64,000 nt of DNA, from assembly GCF_002086285.1 (NCBI RefSeq), contig NZ_MVHU01000019.1, positions 1 to 64,000 on the forward strand, given 5' to 3'. Positions within the stretch are counted from its first letter, which is position 1; each line of letters starts with the position of its first letter. This document shows positions 1-8,012 of this stretch, in pieces. The DNA is from Mycolicibacter kumamotonensis. GTDB lineage: Bacteria > Actinomycetota > Actinomycetes > Mycobacteriales > Mycobacteriaceae. The notes below the pieces were generated by a model that worked only from the letters and a program-made list of their open reading frames with translations, was not told the DNA's origin and ran no database searches. The translations under genes were made by a program, and so were the position numbers.

Positions 1-577
1 CCCCCGCCGCCTCCGCCACCGGCGGAAGTGGCACCTCCACCGGGGGCGGCGACGTGAGATCGACAGGCGGCTCGACGGCCATCGATTCGGGCATCCGGTG
101 GCGGGCCCTGGACGACTCAGCCGGGCGGAGCTCCTCGGGTTCGGGCGCGGCGGGCGGAGTCGGTTCGGCCGTCTCGACGGGCACCGCGGCCGCATTCAGG
201 CTGACGAATTCCGTCCTGAACTCCAGGGGCTCCTTATGAAGTTGACGCACGGTGGACTCCACCCGCAGGACCGCGAACGCCCTGGCGACATTGATGACCC
301 TGGCCTCCGCGGCCTGACGCGCCTGCCCGGCCAGATCGGAGCGACTGATCGCATGCAGCTTCTCGTTCGCCGAATTGGCGATGCGCCGCAGATCCGCGTT
401 CAAGTACTCGGCGAGCGGCGCCGTCTCGGGGGTGATCGTCGCCAATTCGGCCGGCCACAGCCCGCCGAGCACCCAGGCACTACAGTCCACCGGAGCGCTG
501 AAGGCCGGGATCGCGAGTGATTCCCGAGCCGCGCTCCGCAGGCGCTGGCGCGCCGAACGTCGACCGAAGATTGCCAC
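1..577 (-). CDS. Conserved mycobacterial hypothetical protein, Rv0029-like (C-terminus outside window)
   Basis: An open frame runs off the left edge, so only about the first 192 residues are visible. The GTG at 577 is the first start after an in-frame TAG and gives a protein beginning VAIFGRRSARQRLR. The first ~120 residues are a compact helical segment with a WVLGGLWPAE stretch and an NSANEKLHAI/ARVINVARAF helix. After that the sequence becomes Pro/Glu-rich and low in complexity, as in a linker before a C-terminal domain that lies outside the window. Its place downstream of the EspH-like gene matches Rv0029 of M. tuberculosis. I know of no established function. Its neighbours suggest a role linked to type VII secretion or the envelope, but that is inference. 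Confidence 0.65.
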   Translation of the reverse strand, partial: MAIFGRRSARQRLRSAARESLAIPAFSAPVDCSAWVLGGLWPAELATITPETAPLAEYLNADLRRIANSANEKLHAISRSDLAGQARQAAEARVINVARAFAVLRVESTVRQLHKEPLEFRTEFVSLNAAAVPVETAEPTPPAAPEPEELRPAESSRARHRMPESMAVEPPVDLTSPPPVEVPLPPVAEAAG

Positions 578-877
578 CGCGCAAGCCTACCGTTGCCGCT
601 CAGCCACCCTGACGGAATCGCACCCCCATCGAATCCGCCGCGCAACATCTGCAGAAGATCATCCACAATCGCTGCGCGCCGTGAATTGTCAGCCCCCCCA
701 GCAGGTCGGTAGCGTGCTGAGCATGGCCGATGTCGGGTCGCCCGCAACGGGGTGTGCAGCGCAGCTGAGCGAAGTGCTCGCCCTGCTGGCCCGTGCACGG
801 AACCTGTTCGGCGACATGATGGTTGAACCTCCCCCCGACATCGCACCGCGGGCCGACGCGGCCGGGCGCTGGGTGGT
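578..877. other. 300-bp stretch without a convincing gene
   Basis: This lies between the EspH-like gene and the Rv0029-like gene, both on the minus strand. It probably holds a leader or promoter for the latter. A short plus-strand frame (723-881) exists but has no ribosome binding site or recognisable family. I see no clear hairpin terminator or repeat. Confidence 0.4.
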
Positions 878-1204
878 TTAACGTCCGCTGCCGTCACCGG
901 CCTGGCGGCCGGCGTAGAGCTGGTGACTCAGTAGGCGCTCGGTGGCCACCCGGAGATCCTCGTTGGTCGGCACCGCCGCCGAGGGGGCGTGCCCGGTGGT
1001 GATGATCTCGCCGCGGATCTCCAACGCCGCCTTGAGAAACGACACGTCTGCGGCCAGGACGATGGCCTCCGCCAGCCGATGCGCGTCGGCCGACATGGCT
1101 GCCTCACTGAGCGCCACGCTGTGCAGATAGCCTCCGCGGCAGGACCGGAACAGCACATCGCCACTGGGGTGAACGGTGTCGAACGCCGGGTTCGGTTCAG
1201 TCAT
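878..1204 (-). CDS. EspH-like DUF2694-type protein (Rv0028-like)
   Basis: A 108-residue soluble protein starting at ATG 1204. The start overlaps the stop of the upstream EspC-like gene by 4 bases (ATGA), so the two are translationally coupled. The centre (FDTVHPSGDVLFRSCRGGYLHSVALSEAAM) resembles the small DUF2694/EspH family of ESX-1-associated proteins: a short beta-rich part, then a helix-rich half ending LLSHQLYAGRQ. There is no signal peptide or membrane segment. The M. tuberculosis counterpart by position and size is Rv0028. EspH in ESX-1 is a cytosolic accessory or chaperone-like factor; the same role here is inference from family and context. Confidence 0.65.
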   Translation of the reverse strand: MTEPNPAFDTVHPSGDVLFRSCRGGYLHSVALSEAAMSADAHRLAEAIVLAADVSFLKAALEIRGEIITTGHAPSAAVPTNEDLRVATERLLSHQLYAGRQAGDGSGR

Positions 1205-1518
1205 CGGCGCCCATCGGTGAGGTGCCGGAAGGCCTTGGCCGCTTCTTCTTCATGCTTGTTCCACGTTGCCACGGCCTGGTTCAGATTGTCCGACATCTGC
1301 AAATGTTCGCTGGACTGATCGTCGTAGCAGTTCTTGCGTGCGTTGAGCAACTCCCCGGCCGCCCGACGAAAGTCGCTGTAGATCGGTCCGAGTGCATTCA
1401 GGGTCGCCTCGATACCCTCGTGGGAGGCCGTGGCGGTGGCCAGATAATCCGAGGCCTGCTGGTGGTTCCCGGCGGCATTGGTCAAAACGCCCTGATCGAC
1501 ATGGATCTTCTCTGGCAT
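1201..1518 (-). CDS. EspC/WXG100-like small helical protein (Rv0027-like)
   Basis: A 105-residue protein, nearly all alpha-helical, with the length and pattern of EspC-type (DUF2580) and WXG100-type type VII secretion substrates. It starts MPEKIHVDQGVLTNAAGNHQ, with a helical break near residue 45 (LGPIYSDF) and a second helix ending in ATWNKHEEEAAKAF. The usual C-terminal YxxxD/E export signal is not obvious, so export cannot be claimed. It sits 15 bases after the DUF4226 gene and overlaps the EspH-like gene by 4 bases, so all three are in one operon. The ATG at 1518 is preceded by GGGAGG at a good distance. It matches Rv0027 of M. tuberculosis by size and position. Confidence 0.65.
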   Translation of the reverse strand: MPEKIHVDQGVLTNAAGNHQQASDYLATATASHEGIEATLNALGPIYSDFRRAAGELLNARKNCYDDQSSEHLQMSDNLNQAVATWNKHEEEAAKAFRHLTDGRR

Positions 1519-1533
1519 CTCTTACCTCCCTGG

Positions 1534-2859
1534 CTAGTCGACGATGACGGGTGGAACGCGGATTTTCAAGCTCGCGGCACCGGGCAGGTGTCCCGCCGGC
1601 CGGGTCGGGGCCGGTTCACCGGCCGCGGTGGGCTCGGCGATTCGCAGGTGCTGCCAGCCCAGGAATCCGGGGCCGCGCAAATTACCGGCCAGATGGATCT
1701 GTCCGTCGAGCAGTGCTTTGCCATCACCGACGGCCACCGCATGGCGGTCGGTGAACACCCCGATGTCGCCGGGCCGCAGCCGGGCCGGGTCGACCGGCGC
1801 CGTCACCGGGATTCCAGGCGGCGGGATGTCAATCTGCTGGCGGCGGAACGCCTCCGCGACAGGCGTCCCCTCAGCGGCGGCCTGCATCGCCGCGGCCAGC
1901 CGCGCATCGGCGACGGTGGTGGTCGCGCCGTCGGGCAGCGTCACGGTGACGGGGCCGTCGTCGTGCGGGGTCTCCGACGACGCCGCCTCCTCGGTCTGTT
2001 CACCCTCGGCGGGGGCGGCATCGTCGACGGACATCGCCTGCTCCGGTTCGAACGGGTCGTCGGTGGGAATGTCGCCGCCGTCCGGATCGGACAACCATCC
2101 AGCGGGCGGAAGCCCGGCCGGCATGGCGGCGGGCATCCCACCGAACCCCGGGCCGTCGCCGCCGAGTCCGGGAACCATCGGCATCACCGGCGCCTCCGGC
2201 TGGCGCTGGGGCGCAAACGCGTAACCCGGGTCCGGCTCGTCTTCGGGCAGCGGGTCCAGATAGGCATCCGCATCGCCGTCCGGGTCCAGAGGCGGTGACG
2301 CCGGATCGCGGTCGGATTCGGCCGTCGAGTCGACGGGGGCCGCGCGGTCGGTCTGCGCCGCATACAGCGCCGTCAACGCGGTGGCCAGCGCCTGTTTGGA
2401 CAGGTCGTCGTCGTTGGCCTCTTCGACCACCCTGATGATTTCGGCGAGTTTGGCGATCAGGAACCGCTGGAACTCCCGCGCCCCGGAGGCGGTGCCCAGA
2501 TCCCAGGCCTGAGCGGCGCCGATGATCTCCGCCTCCAGGTTCTCGAGGCGCCGACGGCCCTCCACGGTGGTCTTGTGCGCCTGTCGGAGCGCTTCGATGA
2601 TCTGCCGGTCGAACTGCGCAGACGCCGACAGTTGGTGCGCCAGTGCGGCTTCGGCGAGCTTCATCGCCTGCGCCGCACGTCCCTGTTGTTCGGCGCCGGG
2701 CGACGGTTGTACCGATCCCAGTCCGTTCAGGATGCGATCGTAGGCCGCCTCCGGCAGAGGCAACGTCAGCGCCGCCTGCGCCACGCGTGTCGCCTCGCTC
2801 GCGCCGCCGGCCCGTTCGATCCGGCGGATCGCGTCGAGCACGTCGTCGCGGGTCGTCAT
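1534..2859 (-). CDS. DUF4226-type protein with NlpC-like C-terminal segment (Rv0026-like)
   Basis: A 441-residue protein starting MTTRDDVLDAIRRIER. Residues ~1-165 are helical and contain the DUF4226-like region (QFDRQIIEALRQAHKTTVEGRRRLENLEAEI). Residues ~170-300 are an acidic Pro/Asp-rich linker. The C-terminal ~90 residues (RLRPGDIGVFTDRHAVAVGDGKALLDGQ) look like the second half of an NlpC/P60 fold, with the PGD turn and the HAVAVG strand, but I see no catalytic Cys motif, so enzyme activity is doubtful. It lies between the true NlpC/P60 gene and the EspC-like gene. Position and architecture fit Rv0026. A structural or secretion-associated role is inference. Confidence 0.65.
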   Translation of the reverse strand: MTTRDDVLDAIRRIERAGGASEATRVAQAALTLPLPEAAYDRILNGLGSVQPSPGAEQQGRAAQAMKLAEAALAHQLSASAQFDRQIIEALRQAHKTTVEGRRRLENLEAEIIGAAQAWDLGTASGAREFQRFLIAKLAEIIRVVEEANDDDLSKQALATALTALYAAQTDRAAPVDSTAESDRDPASPPLDPDGDADAYLDPLPEDEPDPGYAFAPQRQPEAPVMPMVPGLGGDGPGFGGMPAAMPAGLPPAGWLSDPDGGDIPTDDPFEPEQAMSVDDAAPAEGEQTEEAASSETPHDDGPVTVTLPDGATTTVADARLAAAMQAAAEGTPVAEAFRRQQIDIPPPGIPVTAPVDPARLRPGDIGVFTDRHAVAVGDGKALLDGQIHLAGNLRGPGFLGWQHLRIAEPTAAGEPAPTRPAGHLPGAASLKIRVPPVIVD

Positions 2860-2982
2860 GTGCTCAGCCCAACGCCGCTGCGCGGGGCCGCTGTTGAGGC
2901 GCTGGCCGCTCCATGGCCGGTGACTGTACCGATGGTGTCCCGGGCCGACAATTCACCGGCACACCCGGTGTGGACACGCCGA

Positions 2983-3813
2983 TCACGGCACCGGACGACG
3001 GATCGCCACCCGGGCTCCCAGCGGACTGATCCGGACGGACGCTCCGGCGTGCGGGGCTTCGACCACCATGTTGTCGCCGATCGCGAGCTGGACGTGGCCG
3101 GGGTTGGGAAACACCAGATCGCCGGGGCGAATCTGGGAGCGCGGCACCGGGATTCCGTCGTTGATCTGGGTGTAGGTGGTGCGTGACAGCGGCACTCCGG
3201 CCTGGGCATAGGCCCACTGGGTCAGACCCGAGCAGTCGAATCGGTCCGGGCCGATGGCGCCCCAGACGTAGGGTCTGCCCAGCCTCGACAACGCGGCGCG
3301 CACCGCCAGCCCGGCACGAGTATCGGGTAGCCGCAACCGATCCAGGCTCGGTGCCCGGCGCCGTGACCGGTAGCGAAGTCGTCGCAGCCCCGCCCGATGC
3401 GCCCGGGCGCGGTGTCGGGCCGCCAACACGTGCGCCCGCTGGGCGCGCAATCGTGCCGCCCGGCGGCGCATCGCCTCCCGCTGTGCCAGCGGTGTGTCGG
3501 CGACGACGTTCGCGTCGGCACGGGCCTCCGCCACGACGCCGCGGGTCTGCTGGCCGGCCCGGGCATGGTCGGCGACCGCCGCGGCCAGCAGCGCCGTGGC
3601 CGCGGCGTCGGTTCGGGCGTTGGCCATCAACCGATCCCGCTGGGCCAGCACCGCCTGCCGGTAGTGTTCGCGGCCTGGGCCGATATCCAACTGCGCGGTC
3701 CGTTCCAGCAGATCGATAGGGCGATCCAGCCGCGCATCCACGGACACCGGCTGCGGGCGGGCCGTGAACAGCCGGTGGGCGCGGTTCAAGATCTCCAAGT
3801 CAGTGTCGGTCAC
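2983..3813 (-). CDS. NlpC/P60 peptidoglycan endopeptidase (Rv0024-like)
   Basis: A 276-residue protein. I chose GTG 3813 because it overlaps the stop of the upstream regulator by 4 bases (GTGA) and gives VTDTDLEILNRAHRLF, close in size to Rv0024. Residues 1-160 are an Arg/Ala-rich helical region likely to form coiled coil. The C-terminal ~115 residues are a full NlpC/P60 domain: AALSRLGRPYVWGAIGPDRFDCSGLTQW with catalytic Cys194, His240 in PGHVQLAIG and His255 in EAPHAG. The family cleaves peptide stems of peptidoglycan (D-Glu/mDAP). No signal peptide is visible, so export would need another route, which is notable beside the ESX-like genes. Confidence 0.85.
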   Translation of the reverse strand: MTDTDLEILNRAHRLFTARPQPVSVDARLDRPIDLLERTAQLDIGPGREHYRQAVLAQRDRLMANARTDAAATALLAAAVADHARAGQQTRGVVAEARADANVVADTPLAQREAMRRRAARLRAQRAHVLAARHRARAHRAGLRRLRYRSRRRAPSLDRLRLPDTRAGLAVRAALSRLGRPYVWGAIGPDRFDCSGLTQWAYAQAGVPLSRTTYTQINDGIPVPRSQIRPGDLVFPNPGHVQLAIGDNMVVEAPHAGASVRISPLGARVAIRRPVP

Positions 3814-4598
3814 CGGTGTCTTCCTCCCTCGGCTTCCGCGGGGGCCTCGGATACCGCGTCGGAGGCCCCGTCGGCGAACGCGCGCACCCGGGCCAGCGCG
3901 CCCGGTGGGATGACTCCCCTGTTGCGGATGTCCCATAGCTCATCGGCACTGACGCCGAGCAGCGCCGCGATCACCGGCTCGGGCAGCGAGGACCGCGCGC
4001 AGGCGGCGTCGAATCGGGCGGTCAGGCTCGCGGGCATGCGCTGCAGCAGGTCGCTGCGGATGGCCTCCAGATCCCGCAGGTGCCCCATGAGCCGGGAGGC
4101 GTGGTCCCCGCCCGCGTTCACCGCGACCCGCCAGGAGCTGGCCGCCAGCATCTCCGCCTTCACGCACTGGGCGATCACGGAAAGAATATACGTCTCGTAT
4201 TCGTCTGATGCTTCCGACGGCAGCCTGGCGATCACCGAACGCAACGCGTCGAGCTGCGCCTCGGCGTATCCCTCGAGCACTTCGGTGTCGCTGTGGCGGT
4301 CGACGACGACGGCGGTGGCGGGCCGCGCCGGCGATATCCGAGGCCCGCCGGCGGACAGCAGCTGAGCCAGTTCGGCGTCGGGATCTTCGGCGACCAGCAG
4401 GCGCGAATAGGTCCCCGGCGGTAAGCCGAGACCATTCTCAACCTTCTGAACTGTGCCTTTGTGGGGTTTGCGGGCGCCGCGCTCCAAATAGCTCAAACCC
4501 ATGATGCTGACGCCGGTGGCCGCGGCGAGGTCGGCCAGCGACCAGTCCCGTGCCTCGCGCAGTGCCCGAATGGCCGCGCCCGCTGACTCGCGGCTCAC
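3810..4598 (-). CDS. XRE-family transcriptional regulator (Rv0023-like)
   Basis: A 262-residue protein from GTG 4598; longer upstream frames have no family support. Residues ~5-65 form a helix-turn-helix of the Cro/C1 type (IRALREARDWSLADLAAATGVSIMGLSYLERGARKP), with the recognition helix near residue 30. The rest is helical, and its last third (IAALLGVSADELWDIRNRG) may be a second small HTH-like helix pair. It is divergent from the whiB5-like gene across a 152-base AT-rich spacer, which suggests it controls itself and/or whiB5. It is the first gene of the operon with the NlpC/P60 gene. Family and position match Rv0023; DNA targets are unknown. Confidence 0.85.
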   Translation of the reverse strand: MSRESAGAAIRALREARDWSLADLAAATGVSIMGLSYLERGARKPHKGTVQKVENGLGLPPGTYSRLLVAEDPDAELAQLLSAGGPRISPARPATAVVVDRHSDTEVLEGYAEAQLDALRSVIARLPSEASDEYETYILSVIAQCVKAEMLAASSWRVAVNAGGDHASRLMGHLRDLEAIRSDLLQRMPASLTARFDAACARSSLPEPVIAALLGVSADELWDIRNRGVIPPGALARVRAFADGASDAVSEAPAEAEGGRHR

Positions 4599-4750
4599 CG
4601 TCGCGCCCCGACCATGTCCGGATACTACACAGCCTCGCCCGACCCTACTTACATATATGTTTTTATCCACTTTCTGTTGCGCACACCCTCTTCGTTCATA
4701 TACGTTTTCATCTACGTTATCCGCTCTGTTCTCACGAGGAGGCCCTTCCG
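4599..4750. promoter_or_regulatory. Divergent promoter region with direct repeats and palindrome
   Basis: AT-rich for this genome. It holds the perfect palindrome ACATATATGT (4651-4660) and an imperfect direct repeat: CATATATGTTTTTATCC at 4652 and CATATACGTTTTCATCT at 4697, identical at 14 of 17 positions with starts 45 bases apart. A third TACGTTATCC follows at 4713. A GAGGAGG ribosome site (4736-4742) sits 8 bases before the whiB5-like ATG. The repeats are good candidates for binding sites of the adjacent XRE regulator. Confidence 0.5.
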
Positions 4751-5167
4751 ATGGCACCCCCCTGCTCCGCGAACCCGGAACTGTGGTTCGGCTACCCCGA
4801 CGCCGACGGTGCCGACGGCGCCGCCAAGGCCCGGGCCTACGAACAGTCCTCCACCGAGGCGCGCCTGCTGTGCCTTCGTCGCTGCCCGCTGGCGCAGCAG
4901 CGCCGATGCGCCGCACTCGCCGTCGAACGCAGCGAGGAGTACGGGGTGTGGGCCGGCGTGAAACTCCCCGGTGGCCAGTACCGCAAGCGAGCCGAACTCG
5001 CCCGCGCCCACGCGGTCCTGCGGGCGATCGCCGCGGGCGAGATCAACGCCCGCGAACTCCCCGACAACCAGACCCTGTTGACCAACCACGAACGCGAGCG
5101 GCTACCGGTGACGGCGGCCGTGTTTCACCTGCCCTCCGGCCGGATCGGCTCCCCGTCGGCAGCATGA
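4751..5167 (+). CDS. whiB5: WhiB-family iron-sulfur transcription factor, WhiB5-like
   Basis: A 138-residue Wbl protein starting at ATG 4751, 8 bases after a strong GAGGAGG site. The four cluster-binding cysteines are C5, C41, C45 and C53; the last three are spaced CX3CX7C rather than the usual CX2CX5C. The following GVWAGV turn matches the G[VI]WGG-type loop, and a basic patch (YRKRAEL) suits DNA or sigma-factor contact. Wbl proteins hold a 4Fe-4S cluster and act with the primary sigma factor. The divergent XRE gene is the same partner as in M. tuberculosis (Rv0022c/Rv0023). WhiB5 there is linked to stress survival and secretion genes; here that is inference. Confidence 0.85.
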   Translation: MAPPCSANPELWFGYPDADGADGAAKARAYEQSSTEARLLCLRRCPLAQQRRCAALAVERSEEYGVWAGVKLPGGQYRKRAELARAHAVLRAIAAGEINARELPDNQTLLTNHERERLPVTAAVFHLPSGRIGSPSAA

Positions 5168-5215
5168 CCGGTAGGGTCACCTGCGCAGCGTGGCCTACGG
5201 CGCGGAGGTGAGGCC

Positions 5216-6193
5216 TTGAGCAACCTGGAGACCTCGTCGGACGAATTCGCTTGTGCCGCAGGTCCGACCGATGGTGTCGAGGTACTGCAGCCGCGCGAAG
5301 TCCCGCTGGGGGGGCCGCGCGCGATGCGGGTGCGCCGCACCTTGCCGCAGCGGGAACGCTCGCTGATCGGCGCCTGGTGCTTCGTCGACCACTACGGGCC
5401 GCAGGACCAGGGCCGCGACGGCGGCATGGACGTTCCGCCCCACCCGCACACCGGATTACAGACGGCGACCTGGCTGTTCAGCGGGCTGGTCGAACACCGC
5501 GACAGCGCCGGCGTGCACGCGCTGGTCCGCCCCGGCGAATTGAACCTGATGACCGCTGGCGCAGGCATCTGCCACTCCGAGGTCTCCGTCGAACCGCAAT
5601 CGGCGCCGATCCTGCACGGGGTACAGCTGTGGGTGGCCCTGCCGGATTCCGCGCGCTTCACCGACCGCGCCTTCCACCATTTCGCGCCCGAATCGGTTTC
5701 GCTGTCCGGCGGCTCGGCGCTGGTGTTTCTCGGCGCGCTGGCCGGCCACCACTCCCCCGTTCCGTCCTTCACTCCCCTGCTCGGCGCCCAACTCGATCTG
5801 GACCCGCGACAAGAGCTCGCGCTCGATGTCGATCCGGCGTTCGAGCACGGCGTGCTGTGCGACCGGGGCGCGGTCGGCCTGGGCGGGATCACTTTGAGCA
5901 TCGGTGAATTGGGCTACCAGGGCCCGGGCCGCACGGTGTTGGTGCTGCGCAACGCCGGTGACGCCCCGGCCCGGCTGCTGCTGCTGGGCGGGCCGCCCTT
6001 CGGCGAGGAGCTGGTGCTGTGGTGGAACTTCATCGGCCGCAGCCACGAGGAGATCGTCGAGTTCCGGCGCGAATGGCACGACGGCGATACGCGCTTCGGC
6101 GAGGTCCGCGGCTATCGGGGCCGGCTGGACCGGCTGCCCGCACCACCCCTGCCGCCGGTTCGGCTGCGGCCACGGCGCGCGGGTGGGCGGTAG
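5216..6193 (+). CDS. Pirin family protein (bicupin)
   Basis: A 325-residue protein from TTG 5216, preceded by a GGAGG site near 5206-5210. The N-terminal cupin is clear: LIGAWCFVDHYGP, then PPHPHTGLQTATWLFSG with the HxH metal ligands, and MTAGAGICHSE further on. The C-terminal cupin has ARLLLLGGPPFGEELVLWWNF, typical of pirins, and IGRSHEEI follows. Pirins bind a metal, usually iron; some have quercetin dioxygenase activity and others act as redox-sensing co-regulators, so the substrate is not known. It is 48 bases after the whiB5-like gene in the same direction and may be co-transcribed, which would pair two iron-dependent redox proteins. Confidence 0.85.
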   Translation: MSNLETSSDEFACAAGPTDGVEVLQPREVPLGGPRAMRVRRTLPQRERSLIGAWCFVDHYGPQDQGRDGGMDVPPHPHTGLQTATWLFSGLVEHRDSAGVHALVRPGELNLMTAGAGICHSEVSVEPQSAPILHGVQLWVALPDSARFTDRAFHHFAPESVSLSGGSALVFLGALAGHHSPVPSFTPLLGAQLDLDPRQELALDVDPAFEHGVLCDRGAVGLGGITLSIGELGYQGPGRTVLVLRNAGDAPARLLLLGGPPFGEELVLWWNFIGRSHEEIVEFRREWHDGDTRFGEVRGYRGRLDRLPAPPLPPVRLRPRRAGGR

Positions 6194-6205
6194 CGATCGT
6201 GATCG

Positions 6206-7231
6206 CTAAGGCGTGAGAAGCACTTTCACCACATCCCCGGAACGGGCCGCGACAGCCCGGTACGCCTCGGCCGCGTCGTCCAGGGGAATCTCGGTGGTGA
6301 AGATGCCGTCCATCGACAGCCGCCCGGACTGCAGCAGCGGAACCAGCTGCGGCCAGGTCTGCTGCACCGGGGCAGTCGTCATTCGCAACGTGATGCTGCG
6401 CACCAGCGCCGGCAACGCCGGGAACGGGAACGGCTGCAGGTCGTGCACCCCGACCACCGACACCGTTCCGCCGGCCCGCACCGCGGTGAGCGCATCCGAC
6501 ATCGTCACATCGGAGCCGACGGCATCGATCACCGCGTCCACCCCGCGCCCGCCGGTCAGCTCCATCGCCGCGGACGTCGCCGACGGCTCCGCCGGGGTGA
6601 TCCCCATGGCCACCACCCGCTCGCGGCGCTGCGACACCGGGTCGACGCCGAGAACCGTTGCGGCGCCCAGGAACAGTGCGCTGCGTGCCGCGCACAGCCC
6701 CACCGCGCCGAGCCCGATCACGGCCACCGTCCCCCCGACCGGAATGTCGGCGCGCAACGCCGCCGCCCACCCGGTGGCGAGGTTGTCGGTGAGCAACAGC
6801 GCTTCTTCGTCGCAGAGCCCGTCGGGGATGCGGGCGAGCTGAAAGTCGGCTCCCGGCACGGCCAACAGCTCCGACTGCGCCCCGCCCAGGGCACCGGAAC
6901 CGAAGATCTGCGGACCCGAGTGGCATCGGATCGGGTCCCGGGTGGCGCATCCGGCGCAGTGACCACAGCCGGCCACCGAGGACACCATCACCCGGTCACC
7001 GACGCGCACCGAACCCACCTCGGGGCCGGCCTCGACAACGGTGCCGATCGCCTCGTGACCCAGCGGCACCGGGTCGACGATCGGATAGTCGCCCTCGTAG
7101 AAATGCAGGTCCGACCCGCAGATCGCGGTTGCGGTCACCGCGACCACGGCGGCGTCGGCGCCCGGCAGTTCGGGGTCGGGGCGGTTGTCGACCCGGATCG
7201 ATCCGGGGGCATCGATCACGACACTGCGCAT
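6206..7231 (-). CDS. Zinc-dependent alcohol dehydrogenase (MDR superfamily)
   Basis: A 341-residue medium-chain dehydrogenase. It shows the catalytic zinc site (AICGSDLHFYEGD, then PLGHEAIG), the structural-zinc lobe with four cysteines (CX2CX2CX7C in the GCGHCAGCA region) and the Rossmann motif VAVIGLGAVG. Such enzymes oxidise alcohols to aldehydes or ketones with NAD(P). It is the last gene of a five-gene minus-strand operon, 4 bases after the SDR gene. In that context it probably handles an alcohol released by the upstream hydrolase or a related intermediate; the substrate cannot be read from sequence. M. tuberculosis has no equivalent gene at this place. Confidence 0.9.
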   Translation of the reverse strand: MRSVVIDAPGSIRVDNRPDPELPGADAAVVAVTATAICGSDLHFYEGDYPIVDPVPLGHEAIGTVVEAGPEVGSVRVGDRVMVSSVAGCGHCAGCATRDPIRCHSGPQIFGSGALGGAQSELLAVPGADFQLARIPDGLCDEEALLLTDNLATGWAAALRADIPVGGTVAVIGLGAVGLCAARSALFLGAATVLGVDPVSQRRERVVAMGITPAEPSATSAAMELTGGRGVDAVIDAVGSDVTMSDALTAVRAGGTVSVVGVHDLQPFPFPALPALVRSITLRMTTAPVQQTWPQLVPLLQSGRLSMDGIFTTEIPLDDAAEAYRAVAARSGDVVKVLLTP

Positions 7232-7235
7232 GGGT

Positions 7236-8012
7236 TCATCCTTCGGTTAACGCTTGCACTTTGCCGAGCACGTCGGGGTAGCGCTTCAGGTGCGCGCCGC
7301 CGTTGATGTCGAAGGCGGATCCGGTGATCCACGCGGCCCGCTGCGAGGTCAAGAACTCGACGGCGTCGGCGATGTCATCGGGGACTCCGGCGCGTCCCAG
7401 CGGAGTGTTCTCGAGGTATTCGTCGGTCAGGCCCGGGACCATCGCCAGCCCGGCGACCAGGGGAGTGTCGACCAGGCCGGGGGAGACCGCGTTGACCCGG
7501 ATGCCGCGGGCGGCCAACTCCAGTGCGGCCACCTGGACCAGCATCAGCACGCCGGCCTTGGCGCTGCAGTAGGCCGCCATCGCGGTCCCGGGCTGGCGGC
7601 CGTTGAGCGAGGAGACGGCGACGATGCTGCCGCCGTCGTCGAGGGTGCGGGCCGCGTGCTTGATCACCAGCATGGTTCCGGTCAGGCAGACGTCGATGGT
7701 GGTCTGCCAGCCGGCCAGCTCGATGTCGGGGATCGCGCCGATGACCGACAGCCCCGCGCAGCTGACCACGGTGCGCAGCGGCCCCGCTGCCCGGGCGGCC
7801 GCGAAGGCCGCCGCGACGCTGTCTTCGTCGGTCACGTCGGCGGTCACGGCACTGGCCGCCTCCCCGAGCTCGGCGGCCCGCTGCTGTGCTGCCTGGCCGT
7901 TGATATCGGCGATCACCACGTGATCGCCGCGCGCGGCCAGCGCGTGCGCGGTGGCCAGACCGATTCCGGAGGCGCCGCCGACGATCAGGGCGACCGGTGC
8001 CCGCCCGGTCAC
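7236..8012 (-). CDS. Short-chain dehydrogenase/reductase
   Basis: A 258-residue classical SDR. GTG 8012 overlaps the stop of the acyl-CoA synthetase gene (GTGA) and places the cofactor motif GGASGIG about 10 residues in, as is usual. VADINGQAAQQ provides the acidic residue typical of NAD preference. The catalytic Ser is in AVSSLNG and the YxxxK in YCSAK. PGLVDTPLV and a C-terminal GSAFDINGG are standard for the family. The reaction is oxidation or reduction of a hydroxyl/keto group. Overlaps on either side tie it to the catabolic operon. Confidence 0.9.
   Translation of the reverse strand: MTGRAPVALIVGGASGIGLATAHALAARGDHVVIADINGQAAQQRAAELGEAASAVTADVTDEDSVAAAFAAARAAGPLRTVVSCAGLSVIGAIPDIELAGWQTTIDVCLTGTMLVIKHAARTLDDGGSIVAVSSLNGRQPGTAMAAYCSAKAGVLMLVQVAALELAARGIRVNAVSPGLVDTPLVAGLAMVPGLTDEYLENTPLGRAGVPDDIADAVEFLTSQRAAWITGSAFDINGGAHLKRYPDVLGKVQALTEG

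Noticed and set aside
723-881. Small plus-strand open frame (about 52 residues, MADVGSPATGC...) in the gap before the EspH-like gene
   Set aside because: No ribosome binding site, no recognisable family, and it ends just as it meets the opposite-strand gene. Too little support for a gene.
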